Source: Akkermansia massiliensis
GTDB lineage: Bacteria > Verrucomicrobiota > Verrucomicrobiia > Verrucomicrobiales > Akkermansiaceae
DNA: 64,000 bases
Direction of reading: 5' to 3'
NCBI RefSeq assembly: GCF_018847375.1
Contig: NZ_CP072036.1
Span: 2,542,001-2,606,000 of the forward strand
Within the stretch, counting starts at the first letter, position 1, and each line of letters begins with the position of its first letter. Below the pieces are notes generated by a model. The model saw nothing but the letters and a program-made list of their open reading frames with translations, did no database searches and had not been told where the DNA came from. The position numbers and the translations under genes are program-made. Below, piece after piece: positions 56,101 through 63,749 of the stretch.

Positions 56101-56743
56101 CCCCCACTTCCGTCAGGAAGCAGGCGGAGCACTGGGGATATTCATACGTGGACTGGACCGTGAAGGTCTTCAGGTTGTTCTTGGTGCCCTTGGTGTGGTA
56201 GGCCTTGTTGCCGTGGCCGGTATAGCTTTCCCGCAGGTCCGGGCGGCCCCAGCGCCACTGTTCCCAGTGGCCGATGTTGAACCATACGGGAGAGTTGGGA
56301 GCCCAAATCTGCTGCACCAGCATGGCCTTGATTTCCTCGTTGAAAATCTCCGCGTCCTCCAGCGTGGCGAAGTAGCCTTCCTCCCAGCCCCATACGGTGT
56401 AGGTGTTGGAAATGCGGTCGTAAATATTGCGGAAGCTGTCTTCATATTCCAGGGACCCCGGTTCACTGCCGAAAAGGTACTTGTCCGCCGTGATCTTGAC
56501 GGCGTTGTCATCCCAGTGCGCGGGCGCTTCCAGGCCCAGGCGCTCGTAAATGGTCTTGCCGGTCTTCCAATCCATGATGCGGACGTCGCGGCGGGTCCAG
56601 TCCACTTCATCATAGGGATGGACTTCGTTGTGGGAAAATCTTCTGGTGAATTTCAGACCGCCCAGAAGGTCCTTCCTCTGGGGGAGGATGATTTCCTGTC
56701 CTGTACGCAGTTTGAGTATGGTTTGCGAGTTGTCTATAGTCAT
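53198..56743 (-). CDS. nrdJ: Vitamin B12-dependent ribonucleotide reductase (class II)
   Basis: An adenosylcobalamin-dependent enzyme that makes deoxynucleotides without NrdB. The 1181-residue protein shows the class II core: GSGVGINLSTLRSSREPISGKG, SGGKTRRAARMV, NPCSEYVFLNNTSCNLSSFN (active-site Cys/Glu loop), MAPTGTISAPLGCYDEGTTSIEPDY and SATVQEVYDSLIMSHDLGVKCIAIFRAGS. It ends in a Cys-rich zinc-ribbon (about eight Cys in the last 30 residues) as in the TSCPD-type NrdJ. The start at MTIDNSQ (56743) is used; a further 28 codons upstream are open but lack homology. The neighbouring genes do not form an operon with it. Confidence 0.96.
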   Translation of the reverse strand: MTIDNSQTILKLRTGQEIILPQRKDLLGGLKFTRRFSHNEVHPYDEVDWTRRDVRIMDWKTGKTIYERLGLEAPAHWDDNAVKITADKYLFGSEPGSLEYEDSFRNIYDRISNTYTVWGWEEGYFATLEDAEIFNEEIKAMLVQQIWAPNSPVWFNIGHWEQWRWGRPDLRESYTGHGNKAYHTKGTKNNLKTFTVQSTYEYPQCSACFLTEVGDSMEDILDHLTTEGRIFASGSGVGINLSTLRSSREPISGKGRSSGPISFDRGWDRMAGAIKSGGKTRRAARMVLMFSDHPDIFEFISTKNRQEDIAKVILREHNVHVELKQIAETKLVAGTPAEKAAARLILSLPLATRNSFDPHMDALLYGETLSHQNANHSVSLKGDFWQALANNGNTYTRWVTNPAHIEQTFRAQELLEAMAKSIWDNGEPGVHNNDVINLWNPVKSIGSITTSNPCSEYVFLNNTSCNLSSFNAYRFLTKDEDGKPVFDADALTHAARLAMVCADLNVERGGFPIEEIAEGTYKYRTTGIGFANVGGSLMALGVPYDSDEGRWIASQLCSALTAACWTASAEMGAELGSYVEYPASKKDLLAVLRLHNAAQKLATALPAQKDSKTLDDLIENIIANAGGVLPEAQGLTASYALHAYLKSFKAPTLMNKERIAPAAKLAEAASGMWAKVAKATAHRNAFVSVMAPTGTISAPLGCYDEGTTSIEPDYTLVKWKQLAGGGSLKMFNRLALEGLRSLGYAEDFVNEAALEVAGLDGLISAFQGNMDAVVNQLIVDPCNDQAGPVRLAWRRLLSGTESRSEIQEKVAYISNPANMSVLTADELTVINGSAHIESIPWLDKKDLPVFDCAATNGNGIRAISPAGHVLMLGALQPFISGACSKTVNMPVSATVQEVYDSLIMSHDLGVKCIAIFRAGSKANAVYVVDTPETRMFKANHVWEQLVNAGSDAIDEIIAEASKPRQRKLPGRRLGQTVKFSVGGQLTGYLTVGVYADGTCGEVFGRLGQVGSFASGMFEAYCKLLSTALQFGVPLKEVVKGFRNYSFEPSGFCRVGDDTEADTCTEIRSCASVVDLIAKILAWLFPESNGYRLRDVFSIPSVSLPGQAPDTTVSVLPPRIITAPVHLETPALPEVPAAGKAPEGTMLNGASLCPQCHSLAYVQDGKCKSCRSCGYKDGGCGE

Positions 56744-57440
56744 GGCTTGCGAAGTAGAAAGCGTTTGGGAGAAATCCCGTGAGGCAGCGCTCCGTCGCGG
56801 GGTTGGGGCGGCGCGTAGCGTTTGCATTATCTACTGAAAAATAATCGCGATGAAAAGGAAATATTGTACAGTCTTTTTTTCTGTATCCCACATGTTGTGC
56901 TTTATCCCGGTTTCCGAGAAATTTTGCTCCTGTCTTGCGTGAATTTTTTTTGTCTGCCTGACACTCCATTTTTTTTGCTTGACGGGCGCCTTCCTGCAGA
57001 ACGTTATTCGCCTCTCCCGGAGGGGGCTTTTTCATGGGAAACCCCCGGCAATAAGAAGGCGTTAAGGGGCCGGATGGATGGATATTGCAGCGTGTATTTC
57101 CTGTTATGTAAAAATTCCTGTTGATTATTACCAGTGAATGAATTTTGTTGATTAATAACATGGTAAAGCATCTGATGTCCATGCCGGTTTTCTATCCGGT
57201 TGGGAGCGGCCTCCTTCTGCTCCCCTTCACAAGGGCGCCGCTCTTCACCCATCCGGCAAAAAGTCGTTCCGGAAAAGTCTCAACAAGCCCTTTTAAAAAA
57301 CATGGGACAACATTCCTGGGCTTGAAACGAATGCCTGCCGGCTACGGATTTTACGGATTAAAAAATGGCCTCTCCCTTGTTTTTTAAGGCGGGAAGCAGG
57401 AGGAGGAAAAGGCTTATCCATCTGCCTCAAATGAGCCTTG
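56744..57440. other. Long intergenic region before nrdJ
   Basis: About 700 bp with no supported gene. I looked for a B12-box-like riboswitch core and for NrdR boxes and found neither in convincing form. A GATAAT on the minus strand near 56826-56831 could be a -10 element. The rest is partly AT-rich and has no clear repeats. Confidence 0.5.
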
Positions 57441-58847
57441 ATGAACGTGCTGCAAGGCGTTATTTTAACGGCCATGAGATTGGCTACCCTGATCTGGTTG
57501 ACCGGCGCCGTGTGCTGCATGCCGGTCCTGGCCGCAGACCCTCAGCATAAGGAACAGAGCGCCGCAGAAAAGGCCCCGCAACCCCGGTCGCGGAACGTCT
57601 CCCTTCAATGCATTGCTCCGGCGCCCGGCTTGCCGGTCCCCATGGATTTGACGCAGGCGGACGGAATCCGGCTGAACGCCCTGGACGTTACCGTGTCCCT
57701 GAAACAGCACCAGGCCTTTCTGATTTACACCTGCGCGCTGGACATCCCCAAAGGCGTCAAGGGCAAGACCATCTCCGTGGGCGTGCCGTTCCAGTATGAT
57801 CCGCCGGATGAACAGGCCAATGCCGCAAAGCCGGAGCCCATACGCAACCTGCCTTTTACGAAGGCGGTGCAGGACATCGTGACGTCCGTGGACGATTTGA
57901 AATGTGATTCCTCCCTGGTGGAAGGGCGGCATCTTCAGGCGGACGCTCCCACCATGTCCCCCGTTGCCGGAATCACCCACTGGCTGGTGGCCCAGGTTCC
58001 CAACAAGGCGGGTACTCATGTGCTTACCTTCCAGTTTTCCGTGCCTTATACGCAGGATATTGCCATTACGCCGGAACCGAAGGTCAACATGGGGGAACCC
58101 CGTCTGACGCTGCTCGCCTCTCCGGTGATGACCTGGACGGGAGGCACCCCCAGGGCGGTCGTGAATGTATACAGCTCGGAGATGACCAACCAATCCGTCA
58201 AGCTGGACCCGTCCGCAGATGCCAAATCCATTGTGACTACGCCCAAAGGCGTTTATACCTGGTCCCTGCTGGGAGCGGACGGCAGGCCCTATGCTTCCTC
58301 CGTGGTGCTGACGCCCGGCCCCGGCTGGGTGCTGGACAAGGACGGCCAGGTCACCATCCGCGGTGAAAAGGGAACCCTGACGGACCAGTATGATGTGACG
58401 GCCAGCTCTACTCTGGAGAAGGACCCCTACGGCGCGCCGTGCTCCCCGGATAACCTGAAGAACGGCACCGGCTATTGGGCGGAAGGCGTTTCCGGAGACG
58501 GGCAGGGGGAAACCCTGGAAATCAAGCTCAAGAATCCGGGACGGCTGCTGGGCATCATGCTGGAAACCGGCATTTCCCCGGTGACCAATCCGGAAAGGGA
58601 TACGGAAGCGCGGCGGCATCCGAACATAGCCTATTCTATGTTCAGCCGCCCCAAAGTCATCCAGGTAACGCTGAACGGTAATTACACCTTTGACGCCACG
58701 CTGCGGGATGACTGGACGCCCCAGATCGTCGTGCCGCCGTACTACAGGCAGCCTGTGCACACCATCAAGATCAGGATAGATTCCATCTATCGCGGAACCG
58801 GAACGTCGGACACCTACATCGGCATCCTCAAGCCTATTGTCCAATAA
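57441..58847 (+). CDS. Secreted protein with C-terminal NADase-type glycan-binding-like domain
   Basis: A 468-residue exported protein. The start could be 57441 or, giving the cleanest signal peptide, MRLATLIWLTGAVCCMPVLA at 57474. The mature N-terminus has beta-rich segments of no known family (about 40-330). Residues about 333-469 resemble the NADase-type glycan-binding domain: NGTGYWAEGVSGDGQGETLEIKL, then IMLETG, a Y--N-RPKVIQVTLNGNYTF-like strand and HTIKIRIDSIYRGTGTSDTYIGIL. No catalytic motif is seen. A role in binding host or cell-wall glycans would fit the organism but is inference. Confidence 0.65.
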   Translation: MNVLQGVILTAMRLATLIWLTGAVCCMPVLAADPQHKEQSAAEKAPQPRSRNVSLQCIAPAPGLPVPMDLTQADGIRLNALDVTVSLKQHQAFLIYTCALDIPKGVKGKTISVGVPFQYDPPDEQANAAKPEPIRNLPFTKAVQDIVTSVDDLKCDSSLVEGRHLQADAPTMSPVAGITHWLVAQVPNKAGTHVLTFQFSVPYTQDIAITPEPKVNMGEPRLTLLASPVMTWTGGTPRAVVNVYSSEMTNQSVKLDPSADAKSIVTTPKGVYTWSLLGADGRPYASSVVLTPGPGWVLDKDGQVTIRGEKGTLTDQYDVTASSTLEKDPYGAPCSPDNLKNGTGYWAEGVSGDGQGETLEIKLKNPGRLLGIMLETGISPVTNPERDTEARRHPNIAYSMFSRPKVIQVTLNGNYTFDATLRDDWTPQIVVPPYYRQPVHTIKIRIDSIYRGTGTSDTYIGILKPIVQ

Positions 58848-58950
58848 AAGGCTCGTTCCGGCCCTTCTTGTCCGGAATCGGGAGTCCGCGCCTTTCCTCT
58901 TTCGCAGTAGTTCCGGCATGAACAGTCTGGCGCGGATGGTGGGGCCTTTC

Positions 58951-59670
58951 TCAATGATGGAACAGGGAACTGCCCGTGCGTCCTCTGGGATAATGGCGGA
59001 AGGGAAGCGTGAGCAGGTACATCAGCACGAGCGCCGGAATCTGCATCCACAGCAGGTACCAGGGCCACGGCCCGAACAGGTCCAGCACGGAGCCGCCCGC
59101 AGGCGTAGCCACGGTGAACCCGTAATTGGTTTCCAGAAGCATGTTGACGGGGTGGACGGCGGCCAGATATACGTTCGCCAGCAGAAGGGCCCACAGGAAA
59201 TCCCACCGCGCCGGCTTCCATTCCAGGGCCAGCGGCAGGTAAAGGGCCGTGATGACCGTTACGCCGTGGGACAGGAAAAAGGCGAAGTACGTCCACGACG
59301 GGAAATCGTGGGCCACGGATGGGGTGAGCAGCCCCTGCAAGGTGGCGCACAGCACGCAGTAGTACACCACGGAGCGCAGCAGGCGGGAGGGAATCCACAG
59401 GCTCAGGGCGCAGAGCACCTGCATGACGGAGCAGAAATGCAGGGGAAGCATCCACGTCCAGCTCTTTTCCGGTTCATCCGCCAGCATGGCGGCCAGGTCC
59501 GGAACCAGGCTGAACAGGCAGGCGACTCCCAGCCAGAACGTGGTGCGGTTCCTGACGGTTTTCTTGTAGGACTGCCCCAGTTCCATGATGCAAACTCCCG
59601 CCGCCAGAAGAACGGCCAAAGCCGCCCAGTGGGAAACCCCTGCAAATTCCAGTGGAGGGACGCCGTTCAT
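58951..59670 (-). CDS. TIGR02206/YwaF-type membrane protein
   Basis: A 239-residue membrane protein with about six or seven helices. The middle pattern LPLHFCSVMQVLCALSLW, followed by LQGLLTPSVAHDFPSWTYFAFFLSHGVTVITALYLPLAL and ALLLANVYLAAVHPVNMLLETNYGF, is the conserved core of the TIGR02206 (YwaF) family. Function is unknown. The frame extends to 59793, but homology begins at MNGVPPLEF (59670). Confidence 0.88.
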   Translation of the reverse strand: MNGVPPLEFAGVSHWAALAVLLAAGVCIMELGQSYKKTVRNRTTFWLGVACLFSLVPDLAAMLADEPEKSWTWMLPLHFCSVMQVLCALSLWIPSRLLRSVVYYCVLCATLQGLLTPSVAHDFPSWTYFAFFLSHGVTVITALYLPLALEWKPARWDFLWALLLANVYLAAVHPVNMLLETNYGFTVATPAGGSVLDLFGPWPWYLLWMQIPALVLMYLLTLPFRHYPRGRTGSSLFHH

Positions 59671-59773
59671 GCAACGGCTACCATAACAGAGAAGGGGGGG
59701 CGGGGGCAACGCGAAAAGCGGGACGGGTTTCAGTCTTGCAAATTCGCCTTCCCCGGGCATACTTGCCTGCGGA

Positions 59774-60283
59774 ATGAAACAGGGCTTGTTCATATTGGTC
59801 AGCGGCCTGCTGATGGCCGGCCTGACCGGATGCGACGATTCCAGCGAACGGCGCGCCCGCTACGCGGAGAAGAAGCCCGCTCCGCGCCCCCTGGAAAGAA
59901 CGTTTGACCCTCCCAAAAAAGTTCTCCCCCCCGCGGAGCCTAAAAAGAAGGCCCCCGTGTGGATGGACTACAAGGGGGAGGACATGAGGCAGCTCACGGA
60001 ACTCTCCGGCCGCAAGGTGCTGATTGTCTTTTATGCCCCTTGGAGCCGCCCGGCCACGGACTACGTGCAGGCGGTCAAGTCCTACGCCGCGGCGCAGGAC
60101 GGCAAGGCGTTCGCCGTGCTGATTGACGCAGACGCTTATCCGGACGTGGCCCGCAAGTACGGGCTGGAAGCCGTTCCGCTAACGGTCCTGTATCTGGAAG
60201 GCATGAAGCTGAAGGAAATGGTCGGCGGCGTTTCCGCCCCCCGCCTGAACGAACTGATTGAACAGACCATACGGGTGCAGTAA
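59774..60283 (+). CDS. Thioredoxin-fold lipoprotein lacking the CxxC
   Basis: A 169-residue lipoprotein (MKQGLFILVSGLLMAGLTGC, lipid Cys20). A basic Pro/Lys-rich linker (about 25-62) leads to a thioredoxin fold (about 65-169): VLIVFYAPW, then DAYPDVARKYGLEAVPLTVLYLEG with the cis-Pro motif. The active-site WCGPC position reads WSRPA (90-94), so both redox cysteines are lost. It is unlikely to be an oxidoreductase; a chaperone or binding role is possible. Confidence 0.8.
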   Translation: MKQGLFILVSGLLMAGLTGCDDSSERRARYAEKKPAPRPLERTFDPPKKVLPPAEPKKKAPVWMDYKGEDMRQLTELSGRKVLIVFYAPWSRPATDYVQAVKSYAAAQDGKAFAVLIDADAYPDVARKYGLEAVPLTVLYLEGMKLKEMVGGVSAPRLNELIEQTIRVQ

Positions 60284-60677
60284 AGGAATTTCCTTTGCGG
60301 CCTCTGCATGGTTACAGGGAAAAATGACCAATTCCCTGTAGATGAACACTCGTCAATAGTCCGGAGAGGTATATTCCTTCTGGAGGCGCCTCTTATATTT
60401 CGTATTGGAGACGGTTTGGCAAAATTCCGGAATGTGCAGGCGGAAGGCGCATTTATTTCTTCCCGGGACGGAGAGATTGGAATGTTTAATTATTGGCCAT
60501 CAATGCTTGTATTTTTGATGCCCTTTATTTTCACCTGATTCCTGCGCCGTTTCGGCCCTTTCCCTGTCTGCCGAATACGCGTTGAACGTGTTGATGGGGA
60601 GAGAGAAATCTTTCAAGGTGACCATGGACTGAATGACCAGTTCATTCAACAATAAATGAATTGAAAACATAAACACT
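60284..60677. other. Intergenic region before the Tae4-like gene
   Basis: Nearly 400 bp, AT-richer than average. A 76-codon open frame (60308-60538) lacks homology and a ribosome binding site, and I do not call it. A short GAATGA-CCAG-TTCATTC hairpin lies just before the next gene. Confidence 0.4.
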
Positions 60678-61616
60678 ATGGCTATATCAACTATACCATT
60701 TCACCCGCTCGACGCTGAAAATAATCCTCGTTACAAGGTGAAGAAAAAAGACGCTCCCAAAATCGTCTGGCACAAGACGGAAGAAACCGGCGTCCATGAC
60801 TGGGAAGGATACATCCGTATCCCCTTCGATAAGGAATATGCCTTTACCATTCAGATGGACGACAACGGTTACCTGGAAATAGACAACCAGAAAGTGGTGG
60901 AACTCAAGGACGGCAACTCCTCCAAGAAGGCGGAGGGCAAGAAGGAACTCAAGCAAGGTTACCATTACGTCAAGCTCCATCATGAGAACCTGAAGGTTCC
61001 GGATGCCATTGCCCCCTATCCCAATGCGGAAGAATTCGTTCCTCAAATGGATGGGGCTGACCTGGAACTTTGGGAAATTGATGCCCCCGTCAATCTTTGG
61101 AAGACGGAGGATGCCCAAAAACTGCTGAAATGCTACAATATGGTGGATTATGTCACCATGCCCAATCCCGGACAGGTTTGGTCCTACATCGGGGGGTGGC
61201 TCTATCAGGCCCACCTGAAGGAAATTGAGGACAATGTACCTGAGCAATTGCGCAGCTATTATAACAGCTGCGCCCTGCGCATGAGTATCGCGCTGAGTTC
61301 CTTCGGAAAGGACTTGAAGAACGAAGCAGGGGCGGAGCTCATTGGAGACAAGGCGAACGCCGATGCGCTGGGAGGTAAAACCCACGTGATCATCCGTGCA
61401 AGGGACATGGCCGCTTGTGTGCAAAAGCTCCTGGGCGACCCGGACTATGCCGACGGCCAGGATACAGGCTATTGCAGCCCGCAGCCGGGCGACATTATTG
61501 TGTTTGCCGGAAAGGGTCACGCAGGAATGTGTCCGGGAGACAACATCTCCATTGGCAGTTTCCTGACTGGCCCCATTTGGTTAATCAACCGGGCGACATT
61601 GAAAGACGCTGAATAA
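60678..61616 (+). CDS. PA14-like domain fused to a Tae4-type amidase domain
   Basis: A 312-residue protein. Residues 28-105 look PA14-like (WEGYIRIPFDKEYAFTIQMDDNGYLEID, then LKQGYHYVKLHHE). Residues 130-300 resemble T6SS amidase effector 4 (Tae4): LWEIDAPVNLW, a YIGGWLYQ segment, YYNSCALRMSIALSSFG with catalytic C198, then ARDMAACVQKLLG and GDIIVFAGKGHAG with H281. Tae4 enzymes cleave the gamma-D-Glu-mDAP bond of peptidoglycan stems. No signal peptide is present, so a dedicated export route or lysis would be required. Gene composition is more AT-rich than neighbours. A terminator separates it from the next gene, which encodes a small secreted protein. Confidence 0.7.
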   Translation: MAISTIPFHPLDAENNPRYKVKKKDAPKIVWHKTEETGVHDWEGYIRIPFDKEYAFTIQMDDNGYLEIDNQKVVELKDGNSSKKAEGKKELKQGYHYVKLHHENLKVPDAIAPYPNAEEFVPQMDGADLELWEIDAPVNLWKTEDAQKLLKCYNMVDYVTMPNPGQVWSYIGGWLYQAHLKEIEDNVPEQLRSYYNSCALRMSIALSSFGKDLKNEAGAELIGDKANADALGGKTHVIIRARDMAACVQKLLGDPDYADGQDTGYCSPQPGDIIVFAGKGHAGMCPGDNISIGSFLTGPIWLINRATLKDAE

Positions 61617-61635
61617 TTCATCAACTTCTTTTTTA

Positions 61636-61671
61636 CGGAGCGAATGCTTTTAAAGCATTCGCTCCGTTTTT
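61636..61671 (+). terminator. Terminator after the Tae4-like gene
   Basis: Perfect 15-bp arms (61636-61650, 61652-61666) are followed by TTTTT. Confidence 0.92.
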
Positions 61672-61707
61672 GAACATAATGGGAAAGAAAGTAATCTACC
61701 CATTTCT

Positions 61708-62307
61708 ATGGATAAAACACCACTCTTTTGTTGTTTGCTTTCCGGACTGATACCCGTATCGGCCAGCGCAGCGCCATCTTCCCCCCCCTTTCCCACGCAG
61801 GCTGAAGTGGCCGCGGATGCTTCTCTTTACAGCCCGGCCATGTACCTGCGGAGAAGCGACATTCTCCTGGCGGTTATTATTTATAAGACGGTAGAAACGG
61901 ACCAGGAGATAACGTACTACGCCCGCGTCGTCCAATCTCTCCGAGGGGACATTCCTGTGGAGGCTTTGATCCAGTGGAGCTGGGCTGCCCATAAACACTC
62001 TGCGGTCAGCTTCTCTAAACCGGAACCGGGCAGCTCCCCTAAAACGGAACTGTATTCCGGTAATTATATGTATTATACCCTTGCCTCCTCCAAGGAGGTA
62101 AAAAAACTGCCGGACACGCCGGAATCTTTTGCTCCGGCGGACAGTATCCCGGGCCTGGATTCCTATGATCTGGGAGACGACGTCATTTACTTCCCGATGG
62201 CGGAGAGCGATCGGGGCCGAGCTATAAGGAAACTCCTTCATATCGAACCCGCCAGGATCACCGCAGAATCGGAGGCTGCCCGCTTCCGGCCCTCTTCCGG
62301 CAAATAA
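61708..62307 (+). CDS. Small secreted protein, candidate immunity partner
   Basis: A 199-residue protein with a signal peptide (MDKTPLFCCLLSGLIPVSASA). No family is recognised. The mature part is predicted mixed alpha/beta (ILLAVIIYKTVETDQEITYYARVVQSLRGDIPVEALIQWSW; later DVIYFPMAESDRGRAIRKLLHIEP). Genes for Tae4 amidases are normally followed by a periplasmic immunity protein (Tai4 type); this gene has the right order, strand and compartment. A strong terminator and 91 bp separate the two, so co-transcription is not assured and the link is inference. Confidence 0.5.
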   Translation: MDKTPLFCCLLSGLIPVSASAAPSSPPFPTQAEVAADASLYSPAMYLRRSDILLAVIIYKTVETDQEITYYARVVQSLRGDIPVEALIQWSWAAHKHSAVSFSKPEPGSSPKTELYSGNYMYYTLASSKEVKKLPDTPESFAPADSIPGLDSYDLGDDVIYFPMAESDRGRAIRKLLHIEPARITAESEAARFRPSSGK

Positions 62308-62459
62308 CGTCTTACTCTTTTTTCTTTCCGTTTTTCCGGCAGGCCCTTCCTTGTTGCCCGGGCATGTTTCATCTCCCCGTCCGGTTCCTTTCAGGAAGCA
62401 GGCCTTTTTTTGTATTTCAGCATTCCCCTCCCTGTCCCGGACAGGGGGGAAAATACATG

Positions 62460-62489
62460 AAAAAACCGGTTCACGTTTCCGTGAACCGG
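62460..62489 (-). terminator. Terminator after lysC
   Basis: On the minus strand CCGGTTCACG/CGTGAACCGG (62466-62475, 62480-62489; loop of 4) is followed by TTTTTT. Confidence 0.92.
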
Positions 62490-62510
62490 GCCTGAAAAAA
62501 GGGGGAAGTG

Positions 62511-63728
62511 TTAGACGCCCAGATTGAACGCCCTGTGCACCACCCGGGCCGCTTCCTCAATGTCTGACTCGTCCACCATCACGGCAATCTTGATCTCCGA
62601 GGTGGAAATCATGCCGGTCTTGATGTTGGCGTCCGCCAGGGCCTTGAACGCGGTAGCTCCCACGCCGGAGTGGGAACGCATGCCGATGCCTACCAGGGAA
62701 AGCTTGGCAAGACCCGCTTCCGTTTCCACCTTCACGGTGGAACCCAGGGCGGCCATGACCGGCTTGAGGGCAGCCTGGGCGCGGCCCAGTTCGTTGGAGG
62801 GCATGGTGAAAGACTGGCGGACGTAGCCGTCATGAGCGGTATTGGCCAGAATCATGTCCAGGTTAATTTCCGCTTCTGCCAGGGCGCCCAGTATCTGGGC
62901 CGTGTAGCCGATCTGGTCCGGAATGCCGGTAATGGTAACGCGGGCCTGGTTGCGGTCAATGGAAATGCCGCGGATGACGACGGCTTCCATGGAGGGAGTT
63001 TCTTCTTGCACGATTGTACCGGGGTTGGTGTTCATGGAGTTGCGAACTTCAAAGACGACGCCGAATTTTTTGGCGAATTCCACGGAGCGCGACTGCATCA
63101 CCTTGGAACCGTTGGAGGCCATCTCCAGCATCTCGTCATATGAAAGGGTTTGTATCTTCTTGGCGTCTTTCACCACGCGGGGATCACAGGTGTACACGCC
63201 GTCCACATCTGTAAAAATCTGGCACACGTCCGCTTTCAGCGCGGCCGCGATGGCGATGGCGGAAAGGTCGGACCCCCCGCGGCCCAGCGTCTGGACCATT
63301 CCTTCCTCCGTGGCTCCCTGGAAGCCGGCGCAGATGAGGATGTTGCCTTCCAGCAGGTACTTGTTCATCAGCGTGGGGTTGATGCTGTGGATGCGGCCAC
63401 GCGTATGGCTGCCGAAGGTTGTGATGCCCGCCTGCGCCCCCGTGAAGGACATGGCTTTTTCCCCCAGCTCGTGCAGGGCCATGCAGAGCAGGGCGATGGA
63501 CTGCTGCTCTCCGGTGGCCATCAGCACGTCAAGTTCGCGTTCGCAAGGGGATTCGGACAACTCTTTGGCCAGGCCGATCAGCTTGTCCGTCACCCCGCTC
63601 ATGGCGGAAACGACGGCGACCACCTGGTTGCCGTCTTTGGCGGTGTCATGGATGCGGCGCGCCACATTGCGGATGCGGTCAATGGTGCCGACGGAGCTGC
63701 CCCCGAATTTTTGAACGATAAGAGCCAT
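62511..63728 (-). CDS. lysC: Aspartate kinase
   Basis: Phosphorylates aspartate, the first step toward Lys, Met, Thr. The 405-residue monofunctional enzyme has KFGGSSVG at the N-terminus, the catalytic LGRGGSDLSAIAIAAAL, TDVDGVYTCDPR, then two ACT domains (about 265-330 with ITGIPDQIGYTAQILGALAEAEINLDMI, and about 340-405 with VGIGMRSHSGVGATAFKALADANI). The start is unambiguous. It lies 21 bp after the upstream homoserine dehydrogenase gene. Confidence 0.96.
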   Translation of the reverse strand: MALIVQKFGGSSVGTIDRIRNVARRIHDTAKDGNQVVAVVSAMSGVTDKLIGLAKELSESPCERELDVLMATGEQQSIALLCMALHELGEKAMSFTGAQAGITTFGSHTRGRIHSINPTLMNKYLLEGNILICAGFQGATEEGMVQTLGRGGSDLSAIAIAAALKADVCQIFTDVDGVYTCDPRVVKDAKKIQTLSYDEMLEMASNGSKVMQSRSVEFAKKFGVVFEVRNSMNTNPGTIVQEETPSMEAVVIRGISIDRNQARVTITGIPDQIGYTAQILGALAEAEINLDMILANTAHDGYVRQSFTMPSNELGRAQAALKPVMAALGSTVKVETEAGLAKLSLVGIGMRSHSGVGATAFKALADANIKTGMISTSEIKIAVMVDESDIEEAARVVHRAFNLGV

Positions 63729-63749
63729 GTAACAGGATGATGATGTAGG

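Noticed and set aside
53276..56782. A 1168-codon open frame antisense to nrdJ
   Set aside because: Same effect as above; nrdJ has full family motifs, the antisense product has none.
57285..57324. AAGCCC/GGGCTT inverted repeat before the 57.4-kb gene
   Set aside because: Short arms, long loop and no gene ending beside it; likely chance.
60308..60538. A 76-codon frame before the Tae4-like gene
   Set aside because: No ribosome binding site, no homology, composition like intergenic DNA.
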